Shown here: in pieces, positions 33,727-45,700 of the stretch
How the letters are laid out: each line of letters opens with the position of its first letter
How positions within the stretch are numbered: position 1 is the first letter of the stretch
From: Planococcus citri
Taxonomy: Eukaryota; Arthropoda; Insecta; Hemiptera; Pseudococcidae
DNA length: 64,000 nt
Assembly: GCF_950023065.1 (NCBI RefSeq)
Contig: NC_088680.1
Coordinates: 60,177,350 to 60,241,349, forward strand
Direction: 5' to 3'
Position numbers and translations under genes: made by a program
The notes under the pieces: generated by a model
The model's database searches: none
What the model saw: the letters and a program-made list of their open reading frames with translations, nothing else
What the model was told of the DNA's origin: nothing

Positions 33727-36700
33727 ATGAAGATCACGTTATTCGCCTTGTTCGTGGTGTTACCATCTTTATGCGTTTGTACCCCATTACCCGATGTCAG
33801 CGCTGCAGCTAATTCTGGTTCTAACGCTTCAATCAATACCACTGGAGGAGGCAATGTCAACGCCAACACCAGTTCCAATTCCAATGCTTCTATCAACACC
33901 AACACTCCCCCTGCTGTACCTCCAACCGCTACGGTGCCACCAACTACACCTCCTCCAGATGCAACGCAGCCACCCTGTGATGGAACTCCACCACCACCAC
34001 CACCACCACCCTGTGATGGCTCTCAACCACCTACTTCTACACCTCCTGATTCTACATCTCCTCCAACTCCATCTGGTCCAACTAGTGTCGATGTGAATGC
34101 GTCTTCCAACTCGAACGCCAATGTTAATCAATCGGGCGGTCCTGGAGGTAAAGTTGATGTCAACGCTTCGTCCAGCTCCAGTGCTTCGGTTACTGTCAGT
34201 GGTGCTCCATGTGGTAAACCAGATGTCCAAGGATTCGATAATTATTCAGTTCTTGTCAAGAACCAAGGAGATGTTCAGAAAGTAAGGATGAAATATTTTA
34301 TTCAATTTCTACTTTTTCATGGGATCTAATTCGAACCTGATTTTAGTTCGCCAGCCACAACTGGATGGTATGGAAAAGTTCATCTTCGTCTACGAAGATC
34401 GAAAGCCAAGAATGTATCTGTGCTCCTCGATGTAAGTAGATTTCACGATTTTCACGAGTTGACAAATTTCTTACTCGCTGTTCAAGCAACTTAATTGTCA
34501 ACATGTCAATCTTTACAGATCTCGATCAAAACTGCAAAGCTTCTCAATACAAAATCACTGTTCAATCTGAAACCGACATTTTGTACGAAGTTTGGGGTTA
34601 CAACGGAGAGTAAGTTGATTCTTGTGTACTTTCATGGCAAAAGAGCTCTTAAGAGTATATTATGGTGAAAGCTGCATTTTCTCCCAGCCTTGGCGAAACT
34701 CACCCAAATCGTTTGTTTTGACGTGTAAAACCATCTCGAAAAATTCTTTGAGTTCCCCTCCCCCTCCCACCCACCACCAACAACAACTGTGTGTGCTCAT
34801 TATCCAATATTTTTTAAATTTAGAAGGAATGGTCCAAAATGTTCGCAGAAACTAAATATGTACCTATTAATTATAGGCAGGTATACATAAGTATGGGGCA
34901 TTTTCTATAAAAAATAATTCCATGCTTGTTTTTTGGGAAGAGGAGTGTAGAATATTTTGAGAAATTTGTGAGAAAAAATCGGGAGAATGTGTTTCGTGAA
35001 ATTCGAAAAAAAAATCCAAAAGATATCACAGAATATTTTTTTTGAGCTCGAATTTGCCCTTAATAGTCCGGCATATGACAATAGGAGTAATTGCAACCCC
35101 CCCCCCCGCCGATCCTCTAGGACAACTTTTTTCTTAAAGGGGACATCCTAAGGAACATTTTAAAGCAAACTTGCCAAAAAAAAGTTGGCCTTACTTACAA
35201 AATGGCGGCCATTTTGATTGACAGGTCAGCCGAAATCGCAGATTTTGCGTTTTAACATAGGACTTGCACGAACTTTTTCAAACTTTACAAAGGTAGATCG
35301 AGAGATCATGCAACAATTTATCACCTGTCAAAATTTCAAGTGCTTAAGTGCGTTTTTCGATTTTTGGTGAATTTTTAAAAATCGAATTTAGGCCAAAAAT
35401 GAGGGAAAAATCAAAATTTTACCAAATTGACCAAGAAAGCTCAAATTTGAGATATACCCTGTTTTCGACATGCCAAATCGATTGGAAAAGGTTTCAACCA
35501 CTTTTGAGCAGTTCTGGAGCCTCCAGCAGATTTTTGAAACTCGAAATTCCCACCAAATTGGAGTTGTAAAGCTAAAACTTATTCTAAAAACTAATTTCAA
35601 TACGCTACGAAGTACTGCAGGTGAATTTCAAGTCGTTTTGGACCCTCCAGCGACTTTTTGAAAATTCCTGAAGCCTCCAGCAGATTTTTGAAACTTTAAA
35701 TTTTCACAAAATTTCATCAAATGGAGATGGAAAGCTGAAATTTACTCTACAATCCAATTTTAACACCCTCTGAAGACGACTTCAGGTGGGTTCAAGTCAT
35801 TTTAGGGCCTACAGCGACTTTTTTGAAAATTACTGGAGCCTCCAGTAGATTTTTGAAACATGAAATTTCCTCAAAATGTCATCAAACTAAGATGGAGAGT
35901 CGAAATTCATTCTGAAAACTAATTTCAATACTCTACTAAGTTGACTGCTGGTGAATTTCAAGTTGTTTTGGAACCTCCAGCAACTTTTTGATAGGTTGTA
36001 TGAAGTTTTTTGGGAAAATTGAAATTTCCTAAAAGTAGCTGGAAGCTTCAAAACCATTTGAAACCACCATGTAGTCCGTGAAGTAAATTTCAGCTTGCCA
36101 ACTCCATTTGATAAATTTTGTTAATGTTGGGGAAATTTCAAGTTTCAAAAATCTACTGGAGGCTCCAGTAATTTTCAAAAAAGTCGCTGTAGGCCCTAAA
36201 ATGACTTGAACCCACCTGAAGTCGTCTTCAGAGGGTGTTAAAATTGGATTGTAGAGTAAATTTCAGCTTTCCATCTCCATTTGATGAAATTTTGTGAAAA
36301 TTTAAAGTTTCAAAAATTTGCTGGAGGCTTCAGGAATTTTCAAAAAGTCGCGGGAGGATCCAACACGACTTGAAATTCACCTGCAGTACTTCGTAGCGTA
36401 TTGAAATTAGTTTTTAGAATAAGTTTTAGCTTTACAACTCCAATTTGATGGAATTTTGTGGGAATTTCGAGTTTCAAAAATCTGCTGGAGGCTCCAGAAC
36501 TGCTCAAATGAGGTTGAAACCGTTTCCAATCGATTTGGCATGTCGAAAATAGGGTATATCTCAAATTTCAACTTTCTTGGTCAATTTGGTAAAATTTTGA
36601 TTTTTTCCCTCATTTTTGGGCTAAATTCGATTTTCAAAAATTCACCAAAACTCGAAAAACGCACTTTAGCACTTGAAATTTTGACAGGTGATAAATTTTT

Positions 36701-39700
36701 GCATGATCTTTCGATCTACTTTTGTAAAGTTTGAAAAAGTTCGTGCAAGTCCTATGTTAAAACGCAAAATCTGCGATTTCGGCTGACCTGTCAATCAAAA
36801 TGGCCGCCATTTTGTAAGTAAGGCCAACTTTTTTTTGGCAAGTTTGCTTTAAAATGGTCCTTAGGATGTCCCCTTTAAGAAAAAAGTTGTCCCAGAGGAT
36901 CGGCGCGGGGGGGCGTGCAATTACTCCTATTGTCATATGCCAGACTATAAGTACATAAAACAGATTTCAATTCTGACTTTAAAATTTTTTTTTAACTAGG
37001 AAAGGCTTTATAAAAGGGAACCGAAATGGTTTAGAGGGCCTGGGGAAGTTTTCTCTTCAAAGGGAAGTTATTTAAGAAGATTCTGATCAAAGTAGGTAAC
37101 AAATAATTTGAACAAAAAAATTTCAGACTTCAATTTTTTTATTTAAAAAAAATCGATTTTTGAGATACGGGAAAGAGGGTGGGGGTGAATTCATACAAAG
37201 AGATCAGCACTGTTTAGGAACGTAGCTTAAGAGATTGGGGGAGGCTATTCTCTGAAGAGGGAATTTATTCGTAAGAATTCTGATGCAGAAATGACAAATT
37301 TTTGGATCAATATCTATGAGGGTCATTCCACGTCAATTCAACCAAGAAGTGGTAAGGAGGGGGGGGGGTGATTTTTTTGAAATTTTTTCTGTGGAAAGAT
37401 CTTCCGAAAGGATGACCAATGGGGCAAATCGCAGCTCTCTAGCCCTTTTTTAAAGGCTGCCAGGGGGTGTCAAAGTTTTCAGTGAACTTGAAATATCATC
37501 CATTTCAGCAGTGGATTACTCGATAACCGCAATACCTACCGAAATGAAACTTTTTTCAATAATTTAAGGTTTTAAGAGGCTTTTTGGTGATATCATAAAG
37601 ATCAGTGTTGCCACTTTTTTTCGTACGAAAAATTAGCTCGAAAAGTTTCAAAACGTAGTTTTTATATCGTTGTGACTTTCAAAAATTCTGAAAAAAATAT
37701 ATTATGGACAACTTTTTATGCTGAACAACATATTATAAAATTGGGATGGCATTATGTCGTAAAGTCGATTTAAAAAAATTGAAAGTTTGCGAAAAAATGT
37801 GATTTTTTAATTTAAAACATGAAAAAAAGTTTTGACTGATGAAGTTGACCCATTTGACCCCTATTTTTACGTATACGTTGAAAAAGTTGAAAAAACCCCT
37901 TCACTCGATGAAATAAACTCATCACAAAAAAATCAACATTCGGAAAAAATTCAATTTTCAATTTCAAACATCAAAAAAAGTTTAAATTTATTCAGTTGTC
38001 TTATTTTGACCTCTTCCTCACGTATTTCAAGAAAAAGTTGGCAAAAATCACACTCATTGCAAAAAAATTGAAATTCGCTAATTTTTTTAATTTTGATTTT
38101 TTTATGATGAGTTTCTTTTATCGAGTGAAATTGGGGATTCAACTTTTTCAACGGATACGTAAAAATAGGGGTCAAATGGGTCAACTTCATCAGTCAAAAC
38201 TTTTTTTCAAGTTTCAAATCAAAAATTTTAACTTCACTGAAAACTTTGACACCCCCTGGCAGCCTTTAAAAAAGGGCTAGAGAGGTGCGATTTGCGCCAT
38301 TGCTCATCCCTTCGGAAGGTCTTTCCACAGAAAAAATTTCAAAAAAACGCCGACCCCCCCCCACCACTTCTTGGACGAATTGACGTGAAACGACCCATGA
38401 ATTATTTGATCTTTTTCAAGTAGGGCACTTTCCTGGTAGAAACGCAAAAGGCTAAAATTTTTAGAAAATTTTTAAAAATGAAAATAAGCATCTTGGAGTT
38501 CGATGATGAGAGTGAAAAAAATATCTAAAATATAATTTTCACAAGTGGATCGTGAAAAAAAAATTCAGAAGATTTTGACTAAATTCAGTTGAGACTCGCA
38601 TTTCAAATTAAAAGTCGTCCAGAAAAAAAATTTAGCCCTGGAGATGTCCCTGAAAGGAAGTTTTAGACTTTCAAATAGAAGGCATTTTCGAGAAAATCCA
38701 GTTTTTTCGCTCGGGAAAATGGTCTGGTTCCAAATAAAGTGTGTTGAGTTTGGTGTCGTCCTCCATTGCCATTATACTTACAATCCAAGAACACTTTTTA
38801 ATGTTCTGCAACATTGAAAATTTTCAAATCACTTATTTTTGGTTGAATTGCGTCATTTTGAAAATTGGTTGAGGAGGGGGGGTCTGGAACTTCTCTGATG
38901 AAGGTCCTCGATTGTATCCACTTTCCATTCAAAATCAACCGAAAAGCTGTCAGGGGCCAAATTCGCCATATTTATCCACCTATGGCTTTTTTGAAATTTT
39001 CAATCCCCCCCCCCTCCACTCCATAACAATGGGGATTTTCGGAGTGGAAAAATTCCAAATGTGCACCTACTTGGTGAATATTTTCTGCGAAAATGTCAAA
39101 ATTTTTGAACCATTGCTCTCGTGCAGGGTTATAAAACATTGAATTTCCAGCTCCTACGGCCATATTTGTCATATTGAAGTGGGAGCTAGGGAGGGTGGGA
39201 GCTGGGGAGGGTGGGAGGGAGGGGTCGATTAGAAAAAGTTTGAGATTATTTTTTGGGTGTCAGTTTTTTGAAATTGGCAACCATTTCAAAGAAGAAATTA
39301 TGAAGGAGCAAATCATTTGAAAAAGGGGTGAGGGGAGGGGTCTGAAACTTCTCTGGATCCATCTATGGCTTTTTTGAACTTTTCGACCCCCCCCCCCCCC
39401 CCTACACCTCATAACAATGGGGATTTTCGGAGTGGAAAAATTCCACATGTGGACCTACTTGGTGAATATTTTCTGCGAAAAAGTCAAAATTTTTGAACCA
39501 TTGCTCTCGTGTAGAGCTAGAAAACATTGAATTTCCAGCTCCTACGGCCATATTCGTCAAATTGAGGTGGGTAGGAGGGAGAGGGAGGGTCGACTCGAAA
39601 AAGTTTGAGAATAACCTTTTGGGTGAATTTTGCCAAATTTGAAAGAGCGCAGCTTCATCATCCCTACCCCTAGAGAATCTTTTTTTCAGTGAATTTCCGA

Positions 39701-42700
39701 AGAAGTATTTTTCATCACTTTTTCTCCCTTATTTAGGAAAGTCCTCTATATCCAGCAGAAATTGAGCATTACTAGTCAGAAATTCCACATTTACACGTCT
39801 CAAGTTGTCAGCAGTAAGTGGTCATCCAGATTTCCTCAGATACCTATTTTGAATTATCTATACTTATACCTATCTACTTTCGATATTTTCAATTTTCAGT
39901 TGCTGAGGCTGCCAGTGGTTCCCAACAAGTAATTGCTGTACAAAAAGAGCAAACCATTAAGGAATATTTCGGTACGTGATTGAAAACCAACCACCTGTTT
40001 TGCTGTGGAAATTTCAGTTTTCAGAACTTGAATTATTTTCACGTTAACTCAATATGTTTCAGATAACGGTTCTTTCGCTATATTGGATACCGATAATGAA
40101 ACTTACATGATCTGTACAACTTCTGGACAAAACAGTAAGATTTTTTTTTTCGTATTCGGAGACATTTCTGGTTTAAATTTTCAGTTGAATAATACGATGG
40201 GTTTATCATAATTCGTATAGGTGTCACTTTCATCTCACTTAGTCAACAAGTCTACGAAAGCGTCGAATTGAGACAACAAGTTTCGCAAAAGATCGACCAA
40301 GTTTTGCAAGTGAATAACCTGAAATCGGCTCAATTCGTCGAAGTCTCATCTAAATTCGATGTAGACATTACTCAATATAAATGGGACCAATGCAGCCAAG
40401 GAGGCGGTAACGGAACTCCTAGTCCCAATGGTACTCCTAGTCCCAGTGGCAGTCCTGGTGGCAGTACCACTGTCAACGCTGGCTCCAATTCATCGGCCGA
40501 TGTCAATGTTAAAAACCAAGGCAACGGTGACCAAACTGATGTCAATGCCAAAACTAATTCGTCATCTGATGTCAATGTTAAAAACAAAGATAACAATGGA
40601 AGTCCTACTACCGATATCAATGCCAAAACTAATTCATCATCTGATGTCAATGTTAAAAACAAAGATAACAATGGAAGTCCTACTACCGATATCAATGCCA
40701 AAACTAATTCATCATCTGATGTCAATGTTAAAAACAAAGATAGCAATGGAAGTCCCACTACTGATGTCAATGCCAAAACTGATTCATCGTCTGATGTCAA
40801 TGTTAAAAACAAAGATAGCAATGGAAGTCCTACTACCGATGTCAACGCTCACTCTGATTCGTCGGCCGATGCCAATGTTAAAAACAACGGCCAGGGTGGT
40901 CAAACCGATGTCAATGCTAAATCTAAATCTGACGCAAACGTATCTGTTAATGGTGGTAGTGGTGGAGATAGTGGTGGCTGCTCTGGAAAACCAACTCAGC
41001 AAGGATTCACTAATTACTCAGTTTTGAAAATCTCCAGCCAAGAATTCCAAAGCAAGGTATGGACAATTGAAATCATTGAAACGATTTCTTTTCTAGGATA
41101 CCAGTATTGTATTTTTTTTTTATGTTTTATTGTTATAGATCGACAAAACAACGTGGTACGTTGCTAAATACACCCAAGCCACGGAAGAAGTTAAAACTGA
41201 TGTTACTGTATGTGCTGATCGATGTAAGTTTTTCTCTTCTGGAATTTATTTCGATTCTTATCAAGGGCAATTCTGGTGTATTTTTGAGTCATTTTCTTCT
41301 CTCCATCTCCCAAAATCCTTAACTGATTTTCAAGCTTGGGGAAAAATGATTGGATCTGATCAGATCTGAGCAGATGTAATTTGATCAGAACTTTGATCTG
41401 ATTAGATCTGTTCACATTTAATTGGATTTGTAGAATTTCGAGATCTGATTGGATTCGATCTGGTCTGATCAATCAGGCCTGGTCAAATCTCATCATGGAT
41501 CTGATGGGGTCTGAACTGGTCTGATCTGATCAAAGCTGTGATATAGCCAGATTTGATCAGATCTGGTCAGGTCAATAATTGAATCCATGGAATTCCCGCA
41601 TCTGATGGTTGATTGAATTTCACAAATGATTCAGATATTATTTTTTACCTATACAGATAATTTTTTTTTTCATCAAAATTTTCACAATTCTTCATTAATT
41701 TTTACCTAAAAAAAATCCATTTCTGGATTGAAATATAGCAACGAAGCCTTGAAATTTTCAACCTGACAAGATTCATCATGTTATTCTACAGAGCCTTTGG
41801 TTTTTCAGGCATTTTTGCCAAGAGTTGGAAAGTTGATTTTTTTCAATCAAAAATAATGGAAAGAACATTTTAGGCTCTATAAGGGTAAGGGCACCAATTA
41901 TGGACCAGTCCGCAATATGGACCACCGCTCGTTCTCGTTGGTAATTAGCGCAATCAGTCAGGAAAAAATGTATTCTGGTATATTTTTCATCAAAAAAACG
42001 AATGAGATAAAAATTATAACTGTAAAGTCAAAACTCGCTGAGTAATTTACGAAAAACTGTTTTGAGACACTGAAAAATTTTTTTAGTGTGTTTTACAACT
42101 TTTCTTAAAATATATATGTGGTGTAATTTTCTAAATGTCATTGATGTTTATAATATCAAAAAAGGATGTAGTTTCTGCTGGAGTGATCAGTTTTTGCTAA
42201 AAATGAGGGTATATACAGAAATTTTTGGTGCAAAGTTTTTTTTTATGGGGTGCGCTAATATGGACCACCTGTGATATTGAATTTTTTACTCATTTTTTAC
42301 AGCCGCTAAAAAGGGGAATGCTTGAAATACTTTTTTTTGTTCATTTCTACTAATAAATATGATGTTTTGAAACGTAAAAATTTGTTTATTTTGAAATTAT
42401 TCTTTAGGTGGTCCATATTAGGCATCCAAAATTTTGAACTGTCATTTTGACACTCGTCATTCGACAATTTGAAAAAAATATTCAAAATTAACCTGAACTG
42501 CTTAGAATAAGGTTTTTTGTTCATTTCTACAAATAAATATGACCTTTTGAAAAATGTGAAAGTATGTTTATTTTTAAATTTTATAGGTGGTCCATATTAG
42601 GCGTCCAAAATTTCAAACTGTCATTTTGACACTCATCACTCAACAATAAAAAAAACATACTTAAAGTTGACCTTCACCCCTGAAGTTTTGTACAGTGTTA

Positions 42701-45700
42701 GTGGAAGGATGGAACTTCATTTTAAGCCTTTGTGGAGGTTTCTACCTCCTATAGTTTTCAAGTGGCAATCCTCCAAAAAAAAGTGGTCCATATTTGGTGC
42801 CTCTACCCTTACCTAATTTTTATTCTATTCATTTTTTTCGTTGGACCCTTTGTTCATCCAAGGAATCAAATTTTTTGAGGGCAAATAATTTTTGTAAAAA
42901 TTGAGTGAAAGTTGATACGAAAAAATATGAGCCTGGAGAGAATATCAGCATGAAATTCCCCCATTAATGAATTTTCACAACTTTTTTTTTCTGCAAAGCT
43001 TGAATTGTGAAATAGTTTTATCAAAAGTTTAAATGATCAATTATTGTTGTGCCAATTAACAAATATTTCAAAAACTACTGTTCATGGGGAAAAAGCAATG
43101 GGATTCCATAGATAGGAAATTTTATGCTCTATAATTTTTACTCTACATTTTTCTCTCAGGGGCATTTTATTCATTCAAAAAACCCTACTTTTTTGGTAAG
43201 AAATTCCCAAGTCATTCGATTTCTAGGGGCGAGGGACACCTCAAGTGCGTTTTTTTTCAAACCAGAATAATTTTATTGTGCAAGGAAAACATTTAAAAAA
43301 TCAAAAATTTTCTGGTAATGGGGAAATTTTTGAAATTTGTACAACCATATTTTTCTCTAGCCTCCCCCCCCCCACCGACCTCGAATTTGACCATTTCGAG
43401 TCATTCTGGAGCCTCCAGCGTGATCTTAAATTTCTCCAAAATTTAAAAATTTTTCCAAATGACCTGGAAATTAATTTGGGAGTGCTAAAAATGGAGTTGT
43501 TGCTTATTCTGAGTCCATTTTTAACGGACTCATCTACATTTTACCCAATTTCTAAGCGGTCATCTCAAGTGGTTTTCTTTTTTTAATCAGAATATTTATT
43601 TTTATTGATAACTGTAGAATTTTGGTCAAACAAAAAACCTTGAGATTTCCGTCTGGAAATCAGCTCTAACAAGGATAAATTCTTTCAAACAGATTTAGAA
43701 TAAACCACAACTCGATTTTTAGCTGCATTAGCCAATTTCCACGCCTTTTGGAAAAAATTTCAAAATTCTGGGGAAATCTAAAATCGTCCTGGAGGCTCCA
43801 GAATGGCTGGAAATGATGAAATTTGCTCAAGGCTAATCATTTTTATTAAATGAATATTTATATTTTTTGAAAAAACTATTCAACTTCTCAAAAATTCGTC
43901 AAAAAATCGAAAAAATTCAATTTGGGCAGCTGAAAGGCAATTTCAGACTATGCTCTTTTCAAAAATCGTCGTCTCGTTCAAATCGGAGGAGGGCACCTCA
44001 AAGCTTTATTTTCAAGATATTTTGGGATATTTTTGGATATTTCTGGTATTTTGAAATTGACAATAATGACCGAAAAATTGGCACTAGTGTGTTTCAAAAT
44101 ATTTTTCAAGTTTCAGAAATCGTAGGTAGGTATATTTTGATGTTTTGGCATCCTTAATGCGAAATATTTGAGAAAAATAAATCAAGCCCGATTTCTAGGA
44201 GGTCATCTCAAGTGCGTTTTTTTTAAACCAGAATATTTTAAAGAATTTTGGTCGGACAAAAAAACTCGAGACGTCCGTCTGGAAATCGACTCTAATGAGA
44301 ATATACTCTCCAACAGATTGAGAATAAGCCACAATTCGGTTTTTAGCTATCTCAAATAATTTCCACGGCTTCTGAAGAAATTTCAAAATTCTGGGGAAAT
44401 CAAAAATTGTCCTGTAAGCTCCAGAATGACTGGAAATGATGAAATTCGATCAAGCCTGATTTTCATAATTTTTACTAAATGAATATTTTTATGAATTATT
44501 TGAGAAATGCATAAAATGGCTGAAATTTGACTTTTCAAAAATTCGTCAAAAAATCTAAAAAATTCAATTTGGGAAGCTGAAATTTTGGTTATGGGAGTTT
44601 CAGACTATGCTCTTTTCAAAGTCGTTGTCTCGTTCAAATAGGAGGCGGGCACCTCAAAGTTTTCTTTTCAAGATACTGTCAGTTTTTTGAAATTGACATT
44701 AATGACCGAAAAATTGGCACCACTGCATTTCTAAATTTTTCTCAAGTTTCAGGAATCAAATATTTTTTGATATTTTGGCATCAATAATGCGAAATGTTTG
44801 AGAAAAAAAATCAAAACACGAATTGACCGAAAAATAAGCGATTTGTAAATTTTTAGGTGCTCAGTAGAACCTCAAAAGTTGTCTTGGATTTTGATGTAAA
44901 TGGTCTAAGTTGAGGCAGAATTTCAAAATATTATCTTTTGGAACTGAACCATTTTCCCCGAAACAGGTTAGCTAGGTGCTAGAGCGAAAAAATACGATTT
45001 TTTCGGAAAAGCCCACGCTTTTAAGACCCATATTTTCTCTATAGGAGCACCTCCGGAGCTGATATTTTTTCTGGGTACCTTTCAACTCAAAATGAAGATG
45101 TTCGCTGAATTTGATCAAAATCCTCCATTTTTTTTTTTTGCCATCCACCCTAATGTAGATTTTTCCTTAATTTTACTTCATGAAATTGGAAAAATATTGG
45201 ATTTATTTTCTCATCACAATAATCAATGTGGAGAAAGAGGAGGGGGGAGAATATCCCAAACTTGAAAATAAGAATTCGCCCGATACTGATATTTTTTTAA
45301 TGATATTCACTCATTGTTTGAATCTTCCAGACATTTGCTCGAGCTGTAAAGCTGTTAAATTCCAATACACCTCCAAGGATGGATGTTTCGTGCTCAAAGA
45401 ATGGGGTTACGATGGCCAGTAAGCAATATTAAAATTACATCAGATAACATTTCAGCATGTTTTCGATTCCATTCAACTCACAATAATTATTTTTTCTCAG
45501 GAACTTGATTTACATCCAAGAAAAAATATCTTTCGTTACGCAAGATTTCGTCATTTTGAAAGCCGAAGTTGAAAATGGTACGTTCATCAAGTTCATTATA
45601 CCTACTTCAACGTTATAAGTAATTTTTTGAGTACCTACATTTAATATTAATGATAACGAATATTTGCAGTAATGAAAGCTACCAAAGATTCAAATACTGC

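Noticed and set aside
39001..39170. Coding exon suggested by a conserved duplicated block
   Set aside because: Both copies of the 388-bp repeat contain stops in all frames relevant to the host gene and lie between well-defined exons 3 and 4.
40372..40845. Minus-strand ORF of 157 codons with perfect repeats
   Set aside because: Antisense shadow of the 75-bp coding repeat; the plus strand carries the exon with matching splice phases.
33727..41056. Interpretation of 33727-41056 and 41139-46593 as two separate genes
   Set aside because: The exon ending at 41056 finishes in the same motif and phase as exon 1, the next exon lacks a start and signal peptide, and the phase series continues. One gene explains all of it, though only transcripts can settle this.
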